A DNA stretch of 64,000 nt from Bacteroidaceae bacterium (GCA_900769465.1 CAAGGT010000110.1:1-64000); one strand, 5' to 3'. Numbered from the stretch's first letter, positions 1 through 8,407 are shown. Program-made: numbers and translations. The notes: generated from the sequence alone by a model not told the origin.

Positions 1-390
1 ATCGCGGACTTTAACGCGTACAATAGTAATATCAAAGAAACACCGGCAGTGTCAAAATCACAACGGGCGCTTTTGTTTACAAAATCGATAACATGTGCAG
101 TGATAGGTCGCACGCAGCACAGACATAGTTTGTGCCGTGCGGGTCACGATTAGCGCATGTTGTCAAAGACTTGAAGAAAATGCAAGTGAACGATTAAGGT
201 TGAGGACTGCTGTAGAATGTTATGGCGAGCAAAAAACGAAGCCAATAATGGTTTGCTACTAATCCAATCCTTCCAATTAAAGATACTATATACCCACACT
301 AAATTTCTACTGAGCCCTTATCGTTCCTTATTTAAGGTACAAAAGAGGTTTTGCAAAAAAAGAATACTGAAATTTTGAATATTTTTTTTG
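1..390. other. Intergenic region at window edge with a hairpin
   Basis: No recognisable gene. One forward frame stays open from the window edge to a TAG at 151-153, so the tail of a truncated gene cannot be excluded, but its translation resembles nothing I know. A strong inverted repeat lies at 110-140: arms GCACG+GCACA and TGTGC+CGTGC, a two-base bulge and a nine-base loop. It could be a transcription terminator without a U-tract or part of a structured RNA. The rest, 154-390, shows nothing further. Confidence 0.4.
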
Positions 391-398
391 TAACTTTG
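391..398 (+). promoter_or_regulatory. Promoter -7 element upstream of the PagL-like gene
   Basis: TAACTTTG matches the Bacteroides -7 consensus TAnnTTTG and lies 24 bases before the ATG at 422. No good -33 TTTG stands at 19-21 bases upstream; the nearest TTTTG is only 13 bases away. Confidence 0.5.
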
Positions 399-421
399 CG
401 CACTGAATCAACAGTTTTGGT

Positions 422-1660
422 ATGAGGATATCGACAAAAGTATTTGCAGCTCTCACTTTTTTGATTGCATTTCAAGCGCAGGCACAGACACAGAAGTTCA
501 GATCGACAGACATGGTGGTGACCGGACACGGGTGGTACGGATTTGATATGGAAAAGACAAGACCCAACCTCAAGACGTACGGCTATATGACATACGAGGC
601 TAGTGTCGGCTTCCAGACAAACCCAAAAGATAGTTCTGTCTATGCGCAGAAGTTCGGATATCCAATAATCAGTTTCGGTTTCTCACTCGCAAGAACCAGT
701 AATTTCAAGTTCCACGACCAAACAAAATTCCCCGACCTATACTCCCTATATGGTTCGTTCGAGCGTTCCCTGATGCGCCGCAAATGGTACTCTTTCGGCT
801 ATCTGCTCGATTTTGGAGTAACTTATAACCCGGGAAGATATGACCCCGTAAACAATCCGGGCAACAACTGGTTGAGTTCCCCTGTAATGGCCTATTTCGG
901 TGCTGGAGCCTTTGCTAAGCTACACTTGGGCAAGAGATGGGAGATTGGAGTGGATGCCATGTTCCGCCACTACTCCAACGGCCGTCTTGCACTCCCCAAC
1001 GAAGCACTGAACGCACTGGGAGTTGGTTTGTTCGCACGTTATCGTATCGACGACTATGACTACAAGGAATACTCGGGCAAACCACACTTGAGAGGCGACT
1101 ACAAACGCGGTATGCAGTATATCATTGCGCTTGGTGGCGGTGTACACACCTGTATGGCCGAATGGAATGCTAAAGTTGAGACAGAGAATGACCCTACCAA
1201 GAAAAGCCAAGTCAAGCTCAAGGCACACCCTAAATTTTCCATCAGCGTGGATGCTCTGTACCGCTACTCTTTGAGATACGCGAGCGGAATTGGCCTCGAT
1301 GTGTTCTACTCATCGAACATGAAGGAGCTTGAGGCCAGCGACAGGATTGTCTATGGCGACGAAGAGGTGAACAATTGCCCCGGATACTATCCGATATCAA
1401 TAGGTGTGGCATTTGTACAGGAGGTGTATTGGCACAACTTTGCCGTCCACGTGGCTATTGGAGCATACCCCTACCGGCACAAAGGTGTTAACGGCGAGGC
1501 GGCTAAGAAACTTGGCGACCGCGAGCGAGGATGGCACTACGAAAAAGCAGGTTTTAGATACTATTTCCCCAAATTGGGTAACACATTCTTGGGCTTTGCC
1601 ATCAAGTCGCATAGTGTAAAGGCCGAGTATCTTGAATTTTCGGCCGGTGTACGCATATAA
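422..1660 (+). CDS. PagL-like lipid A deacylase (acyloxyacyl hydrolase family) outer-membrane barrel
   Basis: 412 residues with a signal peptide ending near AQAQ (residue 22). The body alternates aromatic and polar residues as in a beta-barrel. Around residues 183-197 is the PagL signature HYSN...PN...N: His183 and Ser185 correspond to the catalytic His and Ser of Pseudomonas PagL. The position of the third triad residue (Glu in Pseudomonas) is Asn197. PagL enzymes remove the 3-O acyl chain of lipid A in the outer membrane. At 412 residues it is far longer than the roughly 150-residue PagL of Proteobacteria, with a C-terminal extension after residue about 215 that also looks like a barrel. 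The family is fairly clear; the substrate is inferred. Confidence 0.7.
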   Translation: MRISTKVFAALTFLIAFQAQAQTQKFRSTDMVVTGHGWYGFDMEKTRPNLKTYGYMTYEASVGFQTNPKDSSVYAQKFGYPIISFGFSLARTSNFKFHDQTKFPDLYSLYGSFERSLMRRKWYSFGYLLDFGVTYNPGRYDPVNNPGNNWLSSPVMAYFGAGAFAKLHLGKRWEIGVDAMFRHYSNGRLALPNEALNALGVGLFARYRIDDYDYKEYSGKPHLRGDYKRGMQYIIALGGGVHTCMAEWNAKVETENDPTKKSQVKLKAHPKFSISVDALYRYSLRYASGIGLDVFYSSNMKELEASDRIVYGDEEVNNCPGYYPISIGVAFVQEVYWHNFAVHVAIGAYPYRHKGVNGEAAKKLGDRERGWHYEKAGFRYYFPKLGNTFLGFAIKSHSVKAEYLEFSAGVRI

Positions 1661-1751
1661 TGACAAGACGGCACCATCGGACCTGTAATTCAAAAAGATA
1701 GCCCCCAATGAAATAACGGTTCCCCAATTTTATTATATTATATTTTTTTGC

Positions 1752-1759
1752 TACCTTTG
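1752..1759 (+). promoter_or_regulatory. Promoter -7 element upstream of the PCMD lipoprotein gene
   Basis: TACCTTTG fits TAnnTTTG, 25 bases before the ATG at 1785. An AT-rich stretch with TTTT about 20 bases upstream may serve as a poor -33 element. Confidence 0.55.
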
Positions 1760-1784
1760 CGGCGAATTTTACCAATCGAGGATT

Positions 1785-2924
1785 ATGAGAAAAACACAAT
1801 TAATCAATTTTATCATTCTTGCGACAATGTTCTTGTTCGCATCTTGTATCAGAGAAGAGGCACCCAATGCCGAATGTGACATAATCGCAGTAAAGACCTC
1901 TTGGCTCGAAGAGAACAAAGAGATTTTATCAAGCAAGCCTATAATAAGCAATTATGCCGTAAGGTTCTATGTCAACGAGAATGTCTCAATCAGTGACCTT
2001 AAAAAGCTTGAGCCCGAGTTTGAGCTCACACCTGGCGCACGACTTGAGAACATGAACACCACCGAAGAGAATGGCGAGCGCGGTATCTATATGTACTACC
2101 ACGCAAAATCAGAAGATGGCAATTGGTGTAAGGTCTATGAAATATCTTTCACCAAGCAGACAGTCATTGATACCGAAGCAACATTCAGCTTCGAGCATTT
2201 TGCCATTGAAAAGAAATACTATACTTGGCACGAAGAGGATGCCAACGGCACAAAGTTCAACTGGTGGGCTACCGCAAACGCCGGTTTCTCCATGTCGGGA
2301 CAGGGCAAGACTCCTGCCGACTACCCCACATCGGTTGATTCAATGGGCGTAAAAGGTTGTTGTGTAAAGCTTACAACTCGCAGCACTGGCACGTTTGGCA
2401 AATTGAAGAAGATGCCAATAGCACCGGGTAACCTGTTCCTGGGCGAGTTCATAACAGCAAATGCCACAACGAGACCGCTCGAGGCAACACGTTTCGGACT
2501 CACAATTGCTCCAAGCAAGCCTGTATCATTGACAGGATACTACAAATATACCCCGGGCGAGGTATTCACCAACAAGCTAATGGAGGAGATTGAGGGCCGC
2601 ATTGATACCTGCGCAATTTATTCGGTGCTTTACGAGGTTGCCCCTGACAACGTAGTGACACTCGATGGCAGCAATGTACTTTCAAGTGACCGCATCGTTC
2701 TTGTAGCGCAGTTGGAAAAGCCGGGTCAGGAGAGCGAATGGACAGAATTTGAAATCCCCTACAAGGAGGCTAACGGAAAAATATTCGACTACAAGAAGCT
2801 TGAGAACGGAGAATATGCCATAACCGTTGTTGCAAGCTCAAGTAAAGGCGGTGAGGTTTTCGAGGGAGCTGTGGGCAGCACACTGCACATCGACGAGTTG
2901 AAAATCAACTGGGAGAACAAATAA
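1785..2924 (+). CDS. PCMD-domain lipoprotein (putative carbohydrate metabolism domain)
   Basis: 379 residues. The signal sequence ends in the lipobox FASC with the lipidated Cys at residue 21, so the protein is anchored in a membrane, probably the outer one. Residues 30-120 resemble the Ig-like N-terminal module that precedes PCMD domains. Residues 135-375 match the PCMD type (PF13201): a Phe/Glu/Trp-rich start, a conserved Gly-Cys-Cys stretch near residue 190, and a final IDELKINWE strand. PCMD proteins occur in Bacteroidota near glycan-use genes, but their biochemical role is not established. The next gene follows after 31 bases, so the genes at 1785, 2956 and 3733 probably form one transcript. 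Confidence 0.65.
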   Translation: MRKTQLINFIILATMFLFASCIREEAPNAECDIIAVKTSWLEENKEILSSKPIISNYAVRFYVNENVSISDLKKLEPEFELTPGARLENMNTTEENGERGIYMYYHAKSEDGNWCKVYEISFTKQTVIDTEATFSFEHFAIEKKYYTWHEEDANGTKFNWWATANAGFSMSGQGKTPADYPTSVDSMGVKGCCVKLTTRSTGTFGKLKKMPIAPGNLFLGEFITANATTRPLEATRFGLTIAPSKPVSLTGYYKYTPGEVFTNKLMEEIEGRIDTCAIYSVLYEVAPDNVVTLDGSNVLSSDRIVLVAQLEKPGQESEWTEFEIPYKEANGKIFDYKKLENGEYAITVVASSSKGGEVFEGAVGSTLHIDELKINWENK

Positions 2925-2955
2925 ACACTGAAAAACAAACACAGGACACAAGACT

Positions 2956-3702
2956 ATGAAAAAGATATTTATAGCAATTTTTGCAAGCATCATAACACTC
3001 ACTGCAACTGCAGGCAACAACAAGGTATATGAAAACAAAAACTGGAGTGTTCGTTTGAGCGCCGGATACAACATTGGTGGTACAGCTCCACTGCCTATGC
3101 CTGTTGAAATACGTGGTATAGAAGGTTTCAACCCCGGTGCAAATTTCTCATTTGAAGAAAGCATACAGTTTTTGTTTGGCAAGAGCAACTGGGGTTTGCG
3201 CTTTGGTGCAAGGGTTGAGACTAAGGGAATGACAACCAATGCCGACACAAAGAACTACTATATGTCAGTTGCAAACGACGGAGGAACAGTGTCGGGTTAC
3301 TGGACCGGAAAGGTTGAGACCAATGTAAAGAACACATATCTCACAATTCCAGTGCTTGCTGTCTATCAAATAAACAGCAAGTGGAATGTGTCACTTGGAG
3401 CATACGCAGCATATCTTATCAAAGGAGAGTTCACCGGCTATGCCTATGACGGTTATCTGCGCGAGGGTAATCCCACTGGCGAAAAGGTCGAACTTGATAA
3501 GGCTGCATACGATTTCAGCAGCGATATCAGAAAATTCCAGTGGGGATTGCAGGCAGGCGCAGAGTATCAGATTTGCAATCACTTGGCAATCTTCGCAGAT
3601 ATCAAATGGGGTATCAATGGCATCTTCCCCAAAGATTACACCAGCGTTACATTCGCATTGTACCCAATTTATGGAACACTTGGACTCACTTGCAATTTTT
3701 AA
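2956..3702 (+). CDS. Outer-membrane beta-barrel protein, PorT-like
   Basis: 248 residues with a signal peptide of about 20 residues (MKKIFIAIF..ATAG). The rest has short amphipathic strands with Gly and aromatic girdles, and ends in a strand terminating in Phe, as required for barrel assembly. It belongs to the broad OMP_b-brl_2/PorT-like group of Bacteroidota. The specific function is unknown; position between a PCMD lipoprotein and a calycin-like secreted protein suggests a surface complex. It is separated from both neighbours by about 30 bases. Confidence 0.6.
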   Translation: MKKIFIAIFASIITLTATAGNNKVYENKNWSVRLSAGYNIGGTAPLPMPVEIRGIEGFNPGANFSFEESIQFLFGKSNWGLRFGARVETKGMTTNADTKNYYMSVANDGGTVSGYWTGKVETNVKNTYLTIPVLAVYQINSKWNVSLGAYAAYLIKGEFTGYAYDGYLREGNPTGEKVELDKAAYDFSSDIRKFQWGLQAGAEYQICNHLAIFADIKWGINGIFPKDYTSVTFALYPIYGTLGLTCNF

Positions 3703-3732
3703 AAACGGAATATTAACTTTAAAGGATAATCT

Positions 3733-4686
3733 ATGAAGAAAACTTTACTCACAATTCTTTTTGCCATAGTAACAGTGGTTGCAATGGCGCAGACAAAGAC
3801 CTTTACAGACAATCTTACTATTTCAATGGATGGTGAAGTTATTGATTCACAAACATCTACAATCACTGTAAAGAAGGAAAGCGACAACACATACACTCTT
3901 GCACTCAACAATTTCCTTCTGATAGATCAAGCTGTCGGTAACATTGTCATCAACGGCATCAACGTCAATGAAGAGAACGGCATCAAGAATTTCAGCGTAG
4001 AGCAGAACATCACAATCACAGAAGGTGATAGCGAAGGCGTTGAATATTGGTTGGGCCCAGACCTCGGTGAGATTCCCGTTGCACTCAACGGAAAGATGAC
4101 TGAAGGCTCACTCAGCTGCGACATCAACATCGAGATGCTCGGTGTAGCCGTAACATTCGGTACAGATATTGCAAAGACTTTCTCTTATGAAGAGGAGTTG
4201 ACAATAATTATGGAAGGCGAAATCATTGATTCACAGAGAACAACAATTTATGTTGATGAGAAGACAAACGGTACATACGCCCTTGCACTCAACAATTTCC
4301 TTCTGATTGATCAAGCTGTCGGTAACATTGTCATCAACGGCATCACCGCCAATGAAGAGAACGGCATCAAGAACTTCAGCGTAGAGCAGAACATCACAAT
4401 CACAGAAGGTAATAGCGAAGGAGTTGAATATTGGTTGGGCCCAGACCTCGGTGAGATTCCTGTTGCGCTCAACGGAAAGATGACAGAATACAAGCTCTAC
4501 TGCAACATCAACATTGAGATGCTTGGCGTAGCCGTAACATTCGGTCAGGCAGATCTCAGCGGCATCGAGGGTATCGAGGCTGAGAACGGTGAAAGCGTAA
4601 TCTATGACCTCACAGGCCGCAAGGTTAACGCAATCAACGCAGCCGGCATCTACATTGTCAATGGCAAAAAGGTACTTGTAAAGTAA
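3733..4686 (+). CDS. Secreted protein with two duplicated calycin-like domains and a C-terminal sorting tail
   Basis: 317 residues. The signal peptide ends at AMAQ (residue 20). Two homologous domains follow, about residues 21-147 and 149-275, of the calycin-like (beta-barrel) type often annotated in Bacteroidales. The two cores are almost identical at DNA level, with copies offset by 384 bases, so the duplication is recent or kept by gene conversion. The last 40 residues (GIEGIEAENG..IYDLTGRKV..GIYIVNGKKVLVK) match the short tail found on many Bacteroidales secreted proteins and resemble type IX sorting tails. With porP-N just downstream it is plausible type IX cargo, which is an inference. 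The stop codon lies inside the first unit of the tandem repeat described next. Confidence 0.65.
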   Translation: MKKTLLTILFAIVTVVAMAQTKTFTDNLTISMDGEVIDSQTSTITVKKESDNTYTLALNNFLLIDQAVGNIVINGINVNEENGIKNFSVEQNITITEGDSEGVEYWLGPDLGEIPVALNGKMTEGSLSCDINIEMLGVAVTFGTDIAKTFSYEEELTIIMEGEIIDSQRTTIYVDEKTNGTYALALNNFLLIDQAVGNIVINGITANEENGIKNFSVEQNITITEGNSEGVEYWLGPDLGEIPVALNGKMTEYKLYCNINIEMLGVAVTFGQADLSGIEGIEAENGESVIYDLTGRKVNAINAAGIYIVNGKKVLVK

Positions 4687-4775
4687 CTTTTTGCTATCGG
4701 TGAGCTTTTTAGCGATTGGTCACGCGTAGCGTGGGTCGCTAATAAAAAAGCGAGCCAATGGCTAACAAAAACAAA

Positions 4776-4804
4776 TGGGCAGGGAGAACATCCTTGCCCA
4801 TTTT
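4776..4804 (+). terminator. Terminator-like hairpin in repeat unit 1
   Basis: A ten-base-pair stem (TGGGCAGGGA with TCCTTGCCCA, one G-T pair) and loop GAACA, followed by TTTT. It lies 90 bases after the calycin gene stop. Confidence 0.6.
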
Positions 4805-4913
4805 CATGTAAAAAAACACTTGTAAAGTAACTTTTTGCTATCGGTGAGCTTTTTAGCGATTGGTCACGCGTAGCGTGGGTCGCTAATAAAAAAGCGAGCC
4901 AATGGAAACAATA

Positions 4914-4946
4914 ATAATGGGCAAGGAGAATATCCTTGCCCATTAT
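4914..4946. terminator. Terminator-like hairpin in repeat unit 2
   Basis: A perfect 14-base-pair stem (4914-4927 with 4933-4946) around loop GAATA. It is the counterpart of the stem at 4776, with compensatory AT-rich flanks. Confidence 0.55.
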
Positions 4947-5006
4947 TATATAAAAGACGCTTGTAAAGTAACTTTTGCTATCGGTGAGCTAACCCTACAA
5001 TCACAC

Positions 5007-5043
5007 AAAAACGTGGCAAAACAACAGTTTTGCCACGTTTTTT
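5007..5043 (+). terminator. Strong intrinsic terminator after the repeat array
   Basis: A perfect 16-base-pair stem (5007-5022 with 5027-5042), loop AACA, ending in TTTTTT. It is palindromic enough to act on both strands. It isolates the exported-protein transcript from the porP operon. Confidence 0.8.
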
Positions 5044-5197
5044 CATTATACCGAGTAGCGAAGATAGCCGCCGGTATTGTTTTTTTTCAAAAATTGCTGC
5101 ATTTTTGTATAATATTTCCCATAAAGTAGCCTACGGGTGGGCAAAGGAATAATATACAGGACTTTTTTGCGTTAATAGAGGTGGTTGATTCGGTCAT

Positions 5198-6139
5198 ATG
5201 AGAAAGTGGACATTGATAATGCTGTTGGCTGTCTGCATCACAGGAAATGTGCAGGCACAGTTCGACGCACACTTCACGCACTATTGGGAGATGCAGAATT
5301 TCTTCAACCCTGCCGGGGCGGGAGCGGAGAGGAAACTCACGGCATATGGTGCATACAGCAACCAGATGACCGGTTTCGAAGGCAATCCCAAGACAATGCT
5401 ATTCAACATTGATGCGCCAATCCCTTTCATAAAAAGTGACCACAGCATAGGCCTGGGCATTGTGAGCGATGACATTGGAAAATTCTCGAACCAACACCTC
5501 TATCTCAACTATGCCTATGCGTTCAAACTGTTCAAAGGCCGTCTGGCTCTGGGAGTACAGGTGGGACTCGTGAACTGCAGTTTCGAGAACAAGGACCTTA
5601 TCTTTGGCGAGAGCAACAACGACCCGGCGTTCCCATCGGGAAATGCCGATGGAAACAAGATTGATTTCGGTGCCGGAATCCTTTATCAGCACAAATATTT
5701 CTATGCGGGAGCCTCCGGTCTGCACCTCAACGCACCGTTGGTCCTCATTGGAGAAAAAAACGAGATAAAGGTGAGCCCCTATTTTAATTTTATGGCAGGA
5801 GGCAATATTCCCGTAAAAAGCACGTTATTATCCATACAGCCCTCGGTACAGGTGATGACGGACTTTGTCGGTTGGCGAGTAAACATAACCGCACTTGGCA
5901 CATACACATATAGTGGCAAGGATTTTTTTGGAGGCATCACATACAGCCCGATGAACTCGGTAGCGTTCATACTGGGTGTGGAGATGATGAACATAACATT
6001 GAGCTATGGATATGAGCTGTTCACATCGGGCATAGGGGCAGAGAATGGAAACCACGACATATTTTTAGGGTACAAGATAGACCTTGAGATTTTTAAGAAG
6101 GGAAAAAATAAACATAACAGCATAAGAATTTTACAATGA
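5198..6139 (+). CDS. porP: Type IX secretion system membrane protein PorP/SprF
   Basis: 313 residues with a signal peptide cleaved near QAQF (residue 21). The protein belongs to the PorP/SprF family: N-terminal HYWEMQNFFNPAGAG motif just after the signal peptide, then a 14-strand-type barrel. PorP sits in the outer membrane and associates with the PorK-PorN ring; SprF homologues help export of specific cargo. It is the first gene of the porP-K-L-M-N block, and its stop overlaps the porK start (ATGA, 4 bases). Gene order and length match the family. Confidence 0.88.
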   Translation: MRKWTLIMLLAVCITGNVQAQFDAHFTHYWEMQNFFNPAGAGAERKLTAYGAYSNQMTGFEGNPKTMLFNIDAPIPFIKSDHSIGLGIVSDDIGKFSNQHLYLNYAYAFKLFKGRLALGVQVGLVNCSFENKDLIFGESNNDPAFPSGNADGNKIDFGAGILYQHKYFYAGASGLHLNAPLVLIGEKNEIKVSPYFNFMAGGNIPVKSTLLSIQPSVQVMTDFVGWRVNITALGTYTYSGKDFFGGITYSPMNSVAFILGVEMMNITLSYGYELFTSGIGAENGNHDIFLGYKIDLEIFKKGKNKHNSIRILQ

Positions 6140-7572
6140 TGAAGAAAATTGCTTTTCTTTCAACAGCAGCACTCATATCACTCTCACTGATATCCTGCTT
6201 CGGTCCAAAGACCGGAATGAGTACAGCACAGGGCGGAGAGGTAACAGGCGTTCACGGATCGGCAGTCAACGAACCGGCGCCATTCGGTATGGTGCTTGTA
6301 CAGAGAGGTTCCATAAAAGTTGGCGACGAGGCAAACGATACATTATGGGGTACCGGAGCGCCATCAAAGGACATCTCGGTCGATGCTTTCTGGATGGACG
6401 AGACAGAGGTTTCGAATGCGAAATACCGCCAGTTCGTTTTCTGGGTACGCGACTCCATCATTCGTGAACGCCTTGCCGACCCCGCTTATGGCGGCGACGA
6501 GACATTCAAGATTACCGAGGACCAATATGGCGAGCCAATCACTCCGTATCTCAACTGGAAGAAGCCCATTCCCTGGAAGAAGCCCACAGAAGATGAACAA
6601 CGTGCCATTGAGAGCGTATATATCACCAACCCCATCACCGGCGAGAAGATGCTCGATGCTTCGCAGATGAACTACCGTTACGAAATCTACGACTACACAC
6701 AGGCTGCACTGCGCAGAAACCGCCTGAACCCCGAGGAGCGTAACCGCAACACAGACATACCGGTAGACTACGATGCCGTTATAACAATTTCAAAGGACAC
6801 CGCATATATTGATGATGAAGGTTTCATTGTCCGCGAGACTATAAACCGTCCGTTGTCAAGCGCATACGATTTCCTGAACACTTACATAGTCAACATATAC
6901 CCCGACACAACCTGTTGGGTGAATGATTTCCCCAACGCGAACAACGAGACCTATCTGCAGCTCTACTTCAGCCATCCCAAATACGACAATTACCCGGTGG
7001 TAGGAATCAGTTGGGAACAGGCCAATGCATTCTGCGCATGGCGCACAGAATATCTGTTGCGCGGTATGGGCCCACAAGCAAAGTGGATTCAGCGCTACCG
7101 CCTGCCATCAGAGGCAGAATGGGAGTTTGCCGCACGCGGCAAGAACGGTAGCCGTTTCCCCTGGGAGCAGAGCGACACAAAGAGCGACGAGGGATGCTAC
7201 TATGCCAACTACAAGCCGGGCGAAGGCAACTACACAAAGGACGGCAGTCTCATAACATCGGCCTGCGGCATATTCTCAGCCAACTCTAACGGTCTGTACG
7301 ATATGGCCGGTAACGTTGCTGAATGGACCTCGACTGTATATACCGAAGCCGGTGTGTTGCAGATGAGCGACATCAACCCCGACCTGCAATACCGTGCAGC
7401 AAAGGAGGACCCCTATAGTATGAAGAAGAAAGCCATACGCGGCGGTTCTTGGAAAGACCCCGTGAGGTATATTCAGGGAGCAACACGCTCTTATGAATAC
7501 CAGAACGAGTCACGTTCATACATAGGTTTCCGTTGCGTGAGAAGCTACGCCGGCAGCGACAGCAGAAAATAA
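6136..7572 (+). CDS. porK: Type IX secretion lipoprotein PorK/GldK
   Basis: 478 residues. The signal sequence ends in LISC, with the lipidated Cys at residue 21. The remainder is a formylglycine-generating-enzyme-like (SUMF1/FGE) fold: FWMDETEVSNAKYRQF near residue 85, GISWEQANAFCAWR near 290, RLPSEAEWEFAARG near 325, GLYDMAGNVAEW near 385 and a final RGGSW...GFRCVR. In the type IX system PorK and PorN form the large periplasmic ring under the outer membrane. The FGE-like catalytic function is not expected to be retained. It is translationally coupled to porP and followed by porL after 29 bases. Confidence 0.92.
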   Translation: MMKKIAFLSTAALISLSLISCFGPKTGMSTAQGGEVTGVHGSAVNEPAPFGMVLVQRGSIKVGDEANDTLWGTGAPSKDISVDAFWMDETEVSNAKYRQFVFWVRDSIIRERLADPAYGGDETFKITEDQYGEPITPYLNWKKPIPWKKPTEDEQRAIESVYITNPITGEKMLDASQMNYRYEIYDYTQAALRRNRLNPEERNRNTDIPVDYDAVITISKDTAYIDDEGFIVRETINRPLSSAYDFLNTYIVNIYPDTTCWVNDFPNANNETYLQLYFSHPKYDNYPVVGISWEQANAFCAWRTEYLLRGMGPQAKWIQRYRLPSEAEWEFAARGKNGSRFPWEQSDTKSDEGCYYANYKPGEGNYTKDGSLITSACGIFSANSNGLYDMAGNVAEWTSTVYTEAGVLQMSDINPDLQYRAAKEDPYSMKKKAIRGGSWKDPVRYIQGATRSYEYQNESRSYIGFRCVRSYAGSDSRK

Positions 7573-7601
7573 CAGGAATAAAGTATCAAAAAAAACAGGA
7601 T

Positions 7602-8381
7602 ATGAAAAAGTCAAAAGGCATTATAGGAAGTATACAGGCGTTTATGGATTCAGCCAGAGGTAAGACAGTGATGAATTACTTCTACAGTTGGGGTGCAGCC
7701 GTTGTCATACTTGGAACACTGTTCAAGCTCACACACTTGCCGGGTGCAAACATAATGTTGTTCCTGGGTATGGGTACCGAGGTCATTGTGTTCCTTTTTT
7801 CGGCATTCGAGCGCCCATATGAGGTAGCCGACAATGAGGAGAAGGCAGAAACCGTAGCAGGAGGCACTCCCACAGGACAGCCGATAATCATCAATGGCCC
7901 GATAATGGCAGGCGGCCCGGCGGCAGCCAACGTAGCACCGGCACCATCTACCGAGGGTTATACTGCACCCGAAGGCAACGCATCTCCCGCAGCAGGCCCT
8001 GTTGTCATTGGTGGCGCAGCACCGGTTGCAGGCGGCAGCATAAATGCATTGCCCACCGTTGCACCGGCAAATATAGGTGAGATGGACAAGGCCACCGAAG
8101 AGTATGTAGAGAAGGTACACGCACTCACCGAGGCCATCGAGCGCATATCACAGCAAACAGAGGCACTTGGACGCAATATGGAAGAGATGGAGACCTTGAG
8201 CCGCAACCTCACAGGCGTAAATGCATTGTACGAGGTGCATCTGCGCAGTGCCGGCGGACAGCTCAATGCCATTGACCAGGTCAACGACCAGACCAAGAAG
8301 ATGGCACAGCAGATTGAGGAACTCAACAACCTGTATGCCCGCATGATTGAGGCCATGACATCAAAAATGGAACGTCCATAA
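7602..8381 (+). CDS. porL: Type IX secretion inner-membrane motor protein PorL/GldL
   Basis: 259 residues from the ATG at 7602. An upstream in-frame start at 7533 would overlap porK and add an unrelated basic peptide, so it is rejected. Two transmembrane helices lie at about residues 18-38 and 45-65 and include the Glu of LGMGTEVIVFLF, the charged membrane residue thought to conduct protons. A Gly/Ala/Pro-rich linker covers about residues 75-165. A cytoplasmic coiled coil follows to the end. PorL with PorM forms the proton-driven motor of the secretion system. The linker appears longer and more Gly/Ala/Pro-rich than I expect for GldL. Confidence 0.9.
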   Translation: MKKSKGIIGSIQAFMDSARGKTVMNYFYSWGAAVVILGTLFKLTHLPGANIMLFLGMGTEVIVFLFSAFERPYEVADNEEKAETVAGGTPTGQPIIINGPIMAGGPAAANVAPAPSTEGYTAPEGNASPAAGPVVIGGAAPVAGGSINALPTVAPANIGEMDKATEEYVEKVHALTEAIERISQQTEALGRNMEEMETLSRNLTGVNALYEVHLRSAGGQLNAIDQVNDQTKKMAQQIEELNNLYARMIEAMTSKMERP

Positions 8382-8407
8382 ATTCAAACACCTCTAAACC
8401 ACACACA

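Larger units (their letters stand above)
4674..4990. repeat. Tandem 144/141-bp repeat with long hairpins, 2.2 copies
   Basis: Unit 1 is 4674-4817, unit 2 is 4818-4958 and a truncated unit 3 is 4959-4990. Each full unit starts with the last codons and stop of the upstream gene and contains a long imperfect hairpin (4699-4756 and 4843-4900). The tip of the hairpin is CACGC-GTA-GCGTG flanked by AGCGA/TCGCT and by complementary T-rich and A-rich arms. Each unit closes with a terminator-like stem. The array fills the space between the calycin gene and porP. 5043-5197, after the array, holds nothing recognised. Confidence 0.85.

Noticed and set aside
4650..4943. Minus-strand frame of 97 codons in the repeat array
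   Set aside because: Its internal repeats simply reflect the 144-base DNA repeat.
6136..7572. Sulfatase-activating enzyme (FGE) rather than PorK
   Set aside because: Lipobox, length and position in porP-K-L-M-N all identify PorK; the FGE-like fold is normal for it.
7650..8120. Minus-strand 156-codon Cys-rich frame
   Set aside because: It is antisense to porL; its Cys-rich composition comes from reading the Gly/Ala-rich linker on the other strand.
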